Below are positions 32,352 through 39,273 of a stretch of 40,009 nt of DNA, one piece after another; position 1 is the first letter of the stretch; each line of letters opens with the position of its first letter. Under the pieces are notes generated by a model. It made no database searches. It saw only the letters and a list, made by a program, of their open reading frames with translations, and had not been told where the DNA came from. Made by a program: the position numbers and the translations under genes. Where the stretch lies: contig CAIMDI010000006.1 of the NCBI GenBank assembly GCA_903839695.1, positions 1 through 40,009 of the forward strand, given 5' to 3'. The stretch is from Candidatus Tayloriibacteriota bacterium. Lineage in GTDB: Bacteria; Patescibacteriota; Minisyncoccia; Phycocordibacterales; PALSA-1337.

Positions 32352-33602
32352 ATGAAAAACTTTTTTAAAATTTTAATTACTAAAACTCTAATATTAGAAT
32401 CAAAATTTGTATTAAAAAAATATAATCCAAGCATAATAACAGTAACTGGAAGTGTTGGAAAAACATCTACAAAAGATGCTATTTATACTGTATTGGCAAA
32501 AACCGATCATATTAGAAAAAGTGATAAAAGTTTCAATAGTGAAATAGGTATTCCTTTAACAATTTTGGGATGCAAAAATGGATGGAATGATCCTCTTGTT
32601 TGGTTAAAAAATGTTTTGTATGGAATAGAATTAATATTTTTTAAATCAGAATATCCTAAATGTTTGGTATTGGAAGTCGGCTCAGATCATCCTGGGGATA
32701 TTAGGAAAATGACATCATGGCTCAAATCAGACATTGCTGTTATAACAAAGGTTAGTGAAATTCCAGCGCATGTTGAGTTTTTTAAATCACCTGAAGATGT
32801 TTTTGTTGAGAAATTTTCTTTAGTAAAATCTTTAAAAGAGACAGGAACTTTGATTATTTCAGCAGATGATAAAAGACTTATGGAAGGTGCGAAACAAGTT
32901 AAACAAAAAGTATTAACTTTTGGTATAAATAATTCAGCAAATTTTTATGCATCAGAAATAGAATCAAGCATAAAAAATGGAATTTCATTTAAATTAAATT
33001 ATGAAAATAATTTATACCCAGTAAATATTAATGGCATTATGGGTAATCATTACGTATATCCCTTATTGGCCTCAATTGCTGTAGGTGTTGTTAAAAATAT
33101 TTCAATAGATAAAATAGTTAATTCTTTTTCAAATCACATTTTTCCAAGAGGAAGAATGAATATTATTTCTGGTATAAATAACAGTACAATAATTGATGAC
33201 ACTTATAATTCATCACCAGACGCCTTACGTGAAGCGCTCATTACTCTTTCATCATCAATTACTAATGGAAAGAAAATTGCTGTGCTGGGAGATATGATGG
33301 AATTGGGAAAATATTCATCAGATGAGCATAAGAAGGCTGGTGAATTGGCTTCTAAATCTTGCGATATTTTGATAACAGTAGGACCAAGAGCAAAACAAAT
33401 GAATGAAAATGCTATTCACTTTGATTCATCTGCTGAGGCTGGTGAGTATTTAAAAACAATTATAAACAATGAAGATATTGTACTTTTGAAGGGTTCACAA
33501 TTTATGAGACTTGAAAGAGCTACAAAAGCGATTTTGGCTGAACCAGAAAAGGCAAGTGAGCTATTGGTAAGACAAGATACAACTTGGCTTGCTAAGAAGT
33601 AG
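32352..33602 (+). CDS. murF: MurF-type Mur ligase lacking the N-terminal domain
   Basis: 416-residue ATP-dependent ligase, probably adding D-Ala-D-Ala to the UDP-MurNAc tripeptide. The P-loop TVTGSVGKTST is at about residues 30-40. Standard MurF has it near 110 because a UDP-sugar-binding domain comes first, so that domain is absent here. Central motifs include LEVGSDHPGDIRKM (about 115-128) and the metal-ligand region VITKVSEIPAHVEFF. The C-terminal domain begins with FPRGRMN and IIDDTYNSSPDALREAL (about 282-298), typical for MurF. How the nucleotide substrate is bound without the first domain is unclear. It is the last gene of the visible dcw block. Confidence 0.85.
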   Translation: MKNFFKILITKTLILESKFVLKKYNPSIITVTGSVGKTSTKDAIYTVLAKTDHIRKSDKSFNSEIGIPLTILGCKNGWNDPLVWLKNVLYGIELIFFKSEYPKCLVLEVGSDHPGDIRKMTSWLKSDIAVITKVSEIPAHVEFFKSPEDVFVEKFSLVKSLKETGTLIISADDKRLMEGAKQVKQKVLTFGINNSANFYASEIESSIKNGISFKLNYENNLYPVNINGIMGNHYVYPLLASIAVGVVKNISIDKIVNSFSNHIFPRGRMNIISGINNSTIIDDTYNSSPDALREALITLSSSITNGKKIAVLGDMMELGKYSSDEHKKAGELASKSCDILITVGPRAKQMNENAIHFDSSAEAGEYLKTIINNEDIVLLKGSQFMRLERATKAILAEPEKASELLVRQDTTWLAKK

Positions 33603-33654
33603 TTTTTGTTTTATTGTATTAAGGAAGTTACGAATGGTTAACTTCAATATACAC

Positions 33655-33726
33655 GGCCCTATCGTCTAATGGTTAGGACATCGCCTTCTCAAGGCGGTAA
33701 TCCGGGTTCGACTCCCGGTAGGGTCA
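33655..33726 (+). tRNA. tRNA-Glu (CUC)
   Basis: Acceptor GGCCCTA (33655-33661) with TAGGGTC, including one G-U pair; D-arm GTC...GAC; anticodon stem TCGCC/GGCGG with loop TTCTCAA giving anticodon CUC; T-arm CCGGG-TTCGACT-CCCGG. Discriminator A at 33726. CCA is not encoded, unlike the tRNA-Gln in this window. Confidence 0.94.
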
Positions 33727-33899
33727 CAGATTTTGAATGAGCGCAGCGAATGAAAAAGCTGTGACACTAAGCATGCAAACTGCTTTGCATGCGTCCGGGA
33801 GGAGAAGAGCTTTGCGATATTTATGAGGAACTTTGTTCCGAATAAATCGCAAAGGTGTACTGAAGCTGTAAGCTTCGACTCTAGGTCAGCGTCACCTAG
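33727..33899 (+). ncRNA. Candidate structured RNA downstream of tRNA-Glu
   Basis: No gene reads here, but four complete stems occur in a row, plus one that borrows the tRNA 3' end. They are 33771-33779 with 33784-33792 (9 bp, 4-nt loop); 33810-33831 with 33835-33854 (about 18 bp with a 2-nt bulge and a 2x2 internal loop); 33862-33867 with 33871-33876 (6 bp); and 33881-33886 with 33894-33899 (6 bp). 33723-33729 also pairs with 33759-33765. GC content is above the surrounding genes. No match to tmRNA, RNase P, SRP or 6S RNA could be recognised. It could be a small RNA or repeat elements. Confidence 0.45.
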
Positions 33900-33950
33900 T
33901 AAGAACAACTACCCACACACCCCAGCACAAATACCATTATTGTATTGTTA

Positions 33951-33959
33951 TGTTATAAT
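33951..33959 (+). promoter_or_regulatory. Extended -10 promoter of DHFR-like gene, leaderless
   Basis: TGTTATAAT with TATAAT at 33954-33959, 6 nt before the ATG at 33966. It rules out an upstream in-frame start at 33945. Confidence 0.65.
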
Positions 33960-33965
33960 TTTAAT

Positions 33966-34466
33966 ATGGTAACTTTATACAATGTTATTTCTTCTGATGG
34001 ATTTATCGCTAGACTTGATGGAAGTGAAGATTTTATTCCTGATGAAGTCTGGAATGATTTATTGGATATTTGTAAAAATTACGATACTGTTGTTGTAGGT
34101 AGAAAGACTTATGAGACTATATTGGCGTATCCGCAAGCCATGATTAAAAAATTTGAAGATTTGAAAATTCAAAAAATTGTAGTTACTAATGATAATAATT
34201 TCACAGCAAAACCAGGGTATATTATTACTCATTCTCCTAAGGAAGCTTTTTCAATAGGTCAAAATATTTTGCTTACAAGTGGCCCAACATTAAATAGTTC
34301 AGCATTAAGTGAGGGATTAATAGATAAAGTTATTTTAAATACTCTTCCTGATAAAATAAATGTTGGTATAAAAGTATTTAATAATGATCCAAAGCTTATA
34401 CCATTATCTAGTATAGACAAGCCAAATAATCGTAAATTATGTTTTTATAGTATTTCAAAAATATAA
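33966..34466 (+). CDS. Dihydrofolate reductase / RibD C-terminal family protein
   Basis: 166-residue NADPH-dependent reductase fold. The start TLYNVISSDGFIARLDGSED (about 3-22), the cofactor-binding VVVGRKTYE (about 45-53) and the C-terminal LTSGPTLNSSALSEGLIDKV (about 101-120) match the broad RibD_C/DHFR-like family rather than classical FolA. The substrate is uncertain; it may replace FolA in a reduced folate pathway. Monocistronic. Confidence 0.85.
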   Translation: MVTLYNVISSDGFIARLDGSEDFIPDEVWNDLLDICKNYDTVVVGRKTYETILAYPQAMIKKFEDLKIQKIVVTNDNNFTAKPGYIITHSPKEAFSIGQNILLTSGPTLNSSALSEGLIDKVILNTLPDKINVGIKVFNNDPKLIPLSSIDKPNNRKLCFYSISKI

Positions 34467-34539
34467 ATACAAATATGGGTTTTATGGGTGTTATTATTAT
34501 TTTATATATGCTTGCTAATTGATTACGATACCCCACCCA

Positions 34540-34568
34540 TTGCTATTTTTGTCTATATGTACTAGTAT
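34540..34568 (+). promoter_or_regulatory. -35/-10 promoter of cold-shock gene
   Basis: TTGCTA at 34540-34545, a 17-nt spacer and TAGTAT at 34563-34568. Start of transcription near 34575 predicts a leader of about 40 nt before the ATG at 34616. This gene is therefore not leaderless, as expected for RNA-level control of cold-shock genes. Confidence 0.4.
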
Positions 34569-34615
34569 TTACATACGAGAAAATCGTCGAATTTCTTTAA
34601 AAAAATTATATAAAA

Positions 34616-34813
34616 ATGACAGGAACAATCAAAACTCTTACAGAGAAAGGATTTGGATTCATTGCTCGCGAAGGTGAGACAAAGGATCTATTCTTTCACT
34701 CTAATGACCTTTCTGGCGTCACATTTGCTGAGCTTAAAGTTGGCGATTCAGTCAACTTCGAGATCGTAGATGGACAGAAGGGACCAAGTGCAAAAAATGT
34801 TACACGTGCATAA
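34616..34813 (+). CDS. csp: Cold-shock domain protein (CspA family)
   Basis: 65-residue single-stranded nucleic-acid chaperone, usual family length. RNP1 is KGFGFIAR (about 11-18) and RNP2 is DLFFHS (about 24-29). GC and codon choice are higher than in most neighbours, consistent with strong expression. It has a leader and its own strong terminator. Confidence 0.96.
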   Translation: MTGTIKTLTEKGFGFIAREGETKDLFFHSNDLSGVTFAELKVGDSVNFEIVDGQKGPSAKNVTRA

Positions 34814-34834
34814 TCGCATCTGAAATATTTTAAG

Positions 34835-34862
34835 AAAAGACTCCACTTTTGTGGGGTCTTTT
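34835..34862 (+). terminator. Strong terminator after csp
   Basis: AAAAGACTCCAC (34835-34846) pairs with GTGGGGTCTTTT (34851-34862) through a TTTT loop, with one T-G pair. Confidence 0.9.
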
Positions 34863-34871
34863 CGATTAGTG

Positions 34872-34877
34872 TATAAT
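34872..34877 (+). promoter_or_regulatory. -10 box of gene 34885, leaderless
   Basis: Perfect TATAAT, 7 nt before the ATG at 34885 and just 9 nt after the csp terminator stem. Confidence 0.6.
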
Positions 34878-34884
34878 ATAGTAT

Positions 34885-35484
34885 ATGAAAAAGTCGTTAA
34901 TAATAATTTTCGTTACATTTTTGGCATTAGGATTAGTATCGTATTTGAGATACGAAGTAAAGACTAAATTACTCCATAACACCAATTCAAATTCTTCAAA
35001 AAAAATAAATCAGCCTATTGCTATCAATCAAGACACTTTAGCTGATTATAAAAATATTACTTATACACTAGACGGCCAATCCGTAACTTTTGTAAATGGT
35101 TTGGCTGAAACTGAATTGGTCAAAGATTCAGGAATAAAAAATATATTCAAATATTACGGAAATGAAGTTAAACATGATTTCAATGGAGATGGACTTGAGG
35201 ATATTGCTTTCATTATATCAAATGAAACCGGAGGAACCGGAACATTCTTTTTTCTGGTTGTCGCATTAAATACTCCAAATGGTTATTTTGGTTCAAATGG
35301 ATATTTTATCGGAGATCGTATTATTCCACTTTATACAGAATTGGGTGAGGGGTATTCAATAATCGTAAATTATTTGGATAGAGGAGCTGATGAGCCTTTT
35401 TCTGCTGAACCTGCAATTAAAAAAAGCATAAAATTATTATTAAATACAAATTCAATGGAATTAAATGAAGTAATAAAAAATTAG
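34885..35484 (+). CDS. Exported or membrane-anchored protein of unknown function
   Basis: 199 residues. An N-terminal anchor or signal (about 4-24) is followed by a Ser/Asn-rich spacer and an extracytoplasmic domain. The core holds DFNGDGLEDIAFII (about 98-111), a calcium-loop-like DxNxDG motif, and GGTGTFFFLVVAL, GYFIGDRIIP (about 115-152). These blocks recur in a widespread uncharacterised family of exported proteins in Patescibacteria and other phyla. No catalytic residues are obvious. Confidence 0.75.
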   Translation: MKKSLIIIFVTFLALGLVSYLRYEVKTKLLHNTNSNSSKKINQPIAINQDTLADYKNITYTLDGQSVTFVNGLAETELVKDSGIKNIFKYYGNEVKHDFNGDGLEDIAFIISNETGGTGTFFFLVVALNTPNGYFGSNGYFIGDRIIPLYTELGEGYSIIVNYLDRGADEPFSAEPAIKKSIKLLLNTNSMELNEVIKN

Positions 35485-35502
35485 CCAATATATCCATATT
35501 TC

Positions 35503-35511
35503 TGCTATATT
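35503..35511 (+). promoter_or_regulatory. Extended -10 promoter of valS, leaderless
   Basis: TGCTATATT with TATATT at 35506-35511, 6 nt before the ATG at 35518. Confidence 0.55.
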
Positions 35512-35517
35512 ATACTT

Positions 35518-37686
35518 ATGAATGAAAAATTTTTAAAACCATATAATCCCACTGAAACAGAGGACAATATTTACAAAGAGTGGATTGATAGTGGCTATTT
35601 TAACCCAGATAATTTACCTGAGAGACATAAAACTCCATATTCTATAGTATTACCTCCACCAAATGTAACAGGAACACTTCACATGGGACATGCAGCAATG
35701 TTAGCCATTGAAGATATTTTAATAAGATATAAAAGACTTAGAGGCTACAAAACATTGTGGATACCTGGAACAGATCATGCGGCCATAGCTACACAGTCAA
35801 AAGTTGAAAAAGAAATAGAAAAAAAGGAAGGAAAAAGAAGACATGATATTGGTAGGGAAGAATTATTAAATCGTATAAATATTTTTGCACAACAAAGCCA
35901 CGACACTATTGTAGGACAGGTCAAAAAAATGGGTGCATCTATTGATTGGTCTAGAGAAGCTTTTACATTAGACGAAAAAAGAACAAAAGCTGTTAGAACA
36001 GCATTCAAGATGATGTATGATCTTGGACTTATTTATCGTGGAAATAGAATTATTAATTGGGACCCTAAAGGCCAGACTACTATTTCAGATGATGAAATTG
36101 TATATACAGAAAGACCAACAAAAATTTATACTTTCAAATATTCTAAGGATTTTCCTATTTCAATAGCTACTACACGCCCTGAGACAAAAGTTGGTGATAC
36201 CGCAGTTGCTGTACATCCAGAAGATGCTCGTTATATGGCATATATAGGTAAGACTTTTGAAGTAGATTTTGCAGGTGTGATATTAAAAATAAAAGTTGTT
36301 GGGGATATTGCTGTTGATCCTGCTTATGGTACTGGTGCTGTTGGCGTTACACCAGCACATAGTTCTATAGATGCTGATATAGCTTCCAGACATGGTTTAC
36401 AAAGTATTCAGGTTATAAATGAATTTGCTAAAATGATGCCAAATACCGGCATTGTTAAGGATTTAAAAGTTCTCGAAGCTAGAGAAAAAATAGTTGAATG
36501 GCTTAAGGAAAACAATTTATTAGAAAAAGAAGAGGAAAGTTTACAAAATATTTCCACAGCTGAAAGAACAGGTGCAGTTATAGAACCATTACCAAAATTA
36601 CAATGGTTCATCGCTGTAAATAAAAAGTTTAAAAAAGGCGATAGGGAAGTTACTTTAAAAGAATTAATGATATCTGCCGTAAAGGATGAAAAAATAAAAA
36701 TTGTTCCAGAAAGATTTGATAAAACATATTTTAATTGGATTGATAATCTTCGTGATTGGTGTATTTCAAGACAAATATGGTATGGACACAGAATACCTGT
36801 TTGGTATAAAAATAATGGAAAGACAGACGAAATATTTGTAGGTACAGATGCACCGGAAGGTTTGGAATGGAAACAAGATGAAGATACACTAGATACTTGG
36901 TTTTCTTCTGGCTTATGGACATTTTCTACACTAGGATGGCCAGAAAAGACAAAAGATTTAGAGGAATATCATCCAAATGCTGTTCTTGAAACTGGATATG
37001 ATATTTTGTTTTTTTGGGTGGCAAGAATGATTCTTATGACTGAGTGTTTATTGGATACTATTCCTTTCAAAACTATTTATCTACATGGTTTAGTTAGAAC
37101 TGCGAAAGGTGAGAAAATGTCAAAATCAAAACCTGAAACAAATATAGATCCATTGGATATGATTAAAAAGTACGGAGCTGATGCCACGAGACTATCTTTG
37201 ATTATAGGTAATGGACCGGGAAATGATCTTAAAATTTCTGAGGACAAAGTAAAAGGTTATAAACATTTTGCAAATAAAATATGGAATATTACACGTTTTG
37301 TTTTAACTTCAGTAGAAAATGAAAAAATTGAGAAAGACTTTTCAAAATATTCTATAAAGGATATTGAATTAATCAAAGAAATAGATGGTATAATTTCAGA
37401 AATTACCAATGACATAGAAAATTTCCGCTTATATCTAGCTGCTGAAAAGCTTTATCATTATACATGGCATAGATTTGCAGATATTATTCTTGAAGAAAGC
37501 AAAGAAATACTTAAGTCCGGATCAGATGAAGAAAAAAAGTCTCGCAAACAATTTTTGCTACACACCCTATCAACATTACTCATAACTCTTCATCCATTTA
37601 TACCTTATGTTACAGAAGAAATATGGAAGGATATGCCGATTGAAAATAGGGGAATGTTAATCATAGCTCAATGGCCAATAAAATAA
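35518..37686 (+). CDS. valS: Valyl-tRNA synthetase, short form
   Basis: 722-residue class I synthetase charging tRNA-Val. HIGH-type motif HMGH in TGTLHMGHAAM (about 56-66). The editing domain (CP1) carries IATTRPETKVGDTAVAVHPE (about 217-236). KMSKS lies in GEKMSKSKPETN (about 530-541). Anticodon-binding helices follow, but the C-terminal coiled-coil tRNA-binding tail of full-length ValRS (about 850-950 residues) is missing. It is followed without a gap by a small membrane-protein gene. Confidence 0.96.
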   Translation: MNEKFLKPYNPTETEDNIYKEWIDSGYFNPDNLPERHKTPYSIVLPPPNVTGTLHMGHAAMLAIEDILIRYKRLRGYKTLWIPGTDHAAIATQSKVEKEIEKKEGKRRHDIGREELLNRINIFAQQSHDTIVGQVKKMGASIDWSREAFTLDEKRTKAVRTAFKMMYDLGLIYRGNRIINWDPKGQTTISDDEIVYTERPTKIYTFKYSKDFPISIATTRPETKVGDTAVAVHPEDARYMAYIGKTFEVDFAGVILKIKVVGDIAVDPAYGTGAVGVTPAHSSIDADIASRHGLQSIQVINEFAKMMPNTGIVKDLKVLEAREKIVEWLKENNLLEKEEESLQNISTAERTGAVIEPLPKLQWFIAVNKKFKKGDREVTLKELMISAVKDEKIKIVPERFDKTYFNWIDNLRDWCISRQIWYGHRIPVWYKNNGKTDEIFVGTDAPEGLEWKQDEDTLDTWFSSGLWTFSTLGWPEKTKDLEEYHPNAVLETGYDILFFWVARMILMTECLLDTIPFKTIYLHGLVRTAKGEKMSKSKPETNIDPLDMIKKYGADATRLSLIIGNGPGNDLKISEDKVKGYKHFANKIWNITRFVLTSVENEKIEKDFSKYSIKDIELIKEIDGIISEITNDIENFRLYLAAEKLYHYTWHRFADIILEESKEILKSGSDEEKKSRKQFLLHTLSTLLITLHPFIPYVTEEIWKDMPIENRGMLIIAQWPIK

Positions 37687-38115
37687 ATGTTTAATAAAAA
37701 ACTATCATTTTTTTCAGAAAAAACAGGAACATTCAATGTTTGGAGACAATTAACAAACTTTTGGACATTTGTATTTTTTACTGCAATAGTCTATGACTTT
37801 TTTCATGAAAATATTTTAGTGGAAGCAGACATAATGATAGCAATAGCAGCGATATATGCAGCTTCACTCGCTATCTATAGTGCAGAAAAAGAGTTTAGAC
37901 GATGGCATAACATGCATGACTCTATTCATCCAGGAGAGTTATATGCGATTGTTTGGACAATATTGGTAATACTTATAGTTATTGGAGATATATTTTATGG
38001 TTCAAAGTATCATATACCAGCAGAAATAAGTGCATCATATATAGCTGTAATAAGTATATTGGCCATAACTAGAGAGTCAAAGAACTTCTATAAAAAGAAA
38101 GTAAAAAAGGAGTAG
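37687..38115 (+). CDS. Small membrane protein of unknown function (142 aa)
   Basis: Three predicted membrane spans at about 24-38, 48-64 and 88-106, plus a possible fourth near 115-130. A charged, His-containing loop (EKEFRRWHNMHDSIHPGELY, about 67-86) sits between spans 2 and 3. It holds three His that could bind a metal. The gene starts on the base after the valS stop codon, so translation is coupled to valS. No family recognised. Confidence 0.6.
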   Translation: MFNKKLSFFSEKTGTFNVWRQLTNFWTFVFFTAIVYDFFHENILVEADIMIAIAAIYAASLAIYSAEKEFRRWHNMHDSIHPGELYAIVWTILVILIVIGDIFYGSKYHIPAEISASYIAVISILAITRESKNFYKKKVKKE

Positions 38116-38174
38116 GGAGTTTATAGAATGGCGGGGATATTTACCACCATTGCTTTATTTCAATAAGTGTTATA

Positions 38175-38180
38175 TAATAT
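38175..38180 (+). promoter_or_regulatory. -10 box of plsC-like gene, leaderless
   Basis: TAATAT, 7 nt before the ATG at 38188. A TATAAT overlapping at 38173-38178 would leave 9 nt. Confidence 0.5.
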
Positions 38181-38187
38181 TACCACA

Positions 38188-38886
38188 ATGAATGTACAAG
38201 CCATAAAAAAAATAGCTGTTAGTGCTGAAAAAACAAAGCCCGAAATATACTATACTTTAATGAAATATTTCGCTGGAATTACTCAATTTTTAGCATGGCC
38301 TATTGCTTTTACTTATTTTCATCTATTTTTTAAATTAAAAATTACCGGAAAAGAAAATTTAAATAGCGTTTCTTCACCTTTTATTATAATTTCAAATCAC
38401 GTTGCTTTTTATGATAGTTTCGTTTTTAGAATTGTATTTGGAGCATGCACAAAAAAATTACCATTAAGATTTATGGCTGTGAATCAGTTTAGAACTTTGT
38501 ATTTAAATTTAGCTTCTAAATTATTTATTACAAATATTGTTTATGCTATTTTTGGAGTATTCGTTGTTGTGAGAGGAAGAGGAATAGATAAAAATTTAGA
38601 GGAAGCTGTAAGAATAATGAAAAATGGAGGTAATGTTGTTGTGTATCCTGAAGGAAGTATTATACATGGTGATGAAATAGGTCCATTTAAACTTGGCGCA
38701 GCAGCTTTGGCAATAAAAACTTCCGCATCTGTAATCCCAATCTCTATGAGAGTAGGTACAAAGGGTATTAGAAAAGAATACACTATTAATATCGGTGAAC
38801 ATATTAATGTCGATACTTCATTATCTAGAAAACAAGTTTCTGATATATTTTATAATAAAATAAAAAGTTTACACGACTATAAATAG
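38188..38886 (+). CDS. plsC: 1-acyl-glycerol-3-phosphate acyltransferase-like protein
   Basis: 232-residue acyltransferase that would form phosphatidic acid. HxxxxD is in ISNHVAFYDS (about 69-78), and the second site VVYPEGSIIHGDE is at about 150-162. Hydrophobic stretches near 32-47 and 112-130 place it at the membrane. CPR bacteria often lack full lipid synthesis, so it may remodel host or scavenged lipids (inference). It overlaps the convergent gene at its 3' end by 18 nt. Confidence 0.88.
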   Translation: MNVQAIKKIAVSAEKTKPEIYYTLMKYFAGITQFLAWPIAFTYFHLFFKLKITGKENLNSVSSPFIIISNHVAFYDSFVFRIVFGACTKKLPLRFMAVNQFRTLYLNLASKLFITNIVYAIFGVFVVVRGRGIDKNLEEAVRIMKNGGNVVVYPEGSIIHGDEIGPFKLGAAALAIKTSASVIPISMRVGTKGIRKEYTINIGEHINVDTSLSRKQVSDIFYNKIKSLHDYK

Positions 38887-39258
38887 AATTATAAATATTA
38901 AAACTGTAAATAATATTAAAAAGAAGGTAGGTTTTTTTGCCTCAGAATATACTTTTAGCTCAAGCTCTCTATCAATAGTGGGCATTTTTAATGAAGGAAT
39001 TATTTCATCAATAAGCAAACCCCAACCATAAGCAAAAGCAAGAATTGTGTATAAATTGTTTTCTACAAAAACAGTATAAATAGTAGATATAAAAATAATA
39101 AGTATTCCCCAATGACCATGATGAATTTGTAAACCACTTTTTTCTCTTGATGCAGATAGTTTTTCAAAGCTATGCCTATTTAACATAAATTTACTCCTTT
39201 GATACACAGAAGGGGCTATAAAAACTATTAAAAATGCAATAAATTCAGTAATTTTCAT
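38869..39258 (-). CDS. Membrane protein with HHGH and DE motifs (129 aa)
   Basis: 129 residues with about three or four membrane spans (about 4-18, 46-62, 68-85 and 110-128). A conserved-looking LQIHHGHWGILI (about 43-54) faces a GLLIDEI (about 79-85) on the next span. His and acidic residues set in the membrane recall metal-dependent membrane hydrolases, but I recognise no named family. It lies 12 nt after the histidine kinase on the same strand. Its leaderless promoter overlaps the kinase stop codon. Confidence 0.65.
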   Translation of the reverse strand: MKITEFIAFLIVFIAPSVYQRSKFMLNRHSFEKLSASREKSGLQIHHGHWGILIIFISTIYTVFVENNLYTILAFAYGWGLLIDEIIPSLKMPTIDRELELKVYSEAKKPTFFLILFTVLIFIILFIVV

Positions 39259-39264
39259 AAATAA

Positions 39265-39273
39265 ATTATATCA
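39265..39273 (-). promoter_or_regulatory. Extended -10 promoter on minus strand, leaderless
   Basis: On the minus strand TGA-TATAAT ends 6 nt before the ATG at 39258. The TGA is also the stop codon of the upstream kinase gene. Confidence 0.6.

Noticed and set aside
33828-33838. GAAC-TTT-GTTC as a second SOS box
   Set aside because: The spacer is 3 nt, not 4, and it forms the tip of a longer RNA-like hairpin not near a promoter.
33666-33908. 80-codon open frame on the minus strand over tRNA-Glu
   Set aside because: It is an antisense reading of the tRNA and the structured region; the TGSRTRITAL string is a well-known artefact of reading tRNA genes backwards.
34483-34542. ATGGGTG/CACCCAT pair after the DHFR-like gene as a terminator
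   Set aside because: Stem of only 7 bp around a loop of about 45 nt and no U-tract; probably chance.
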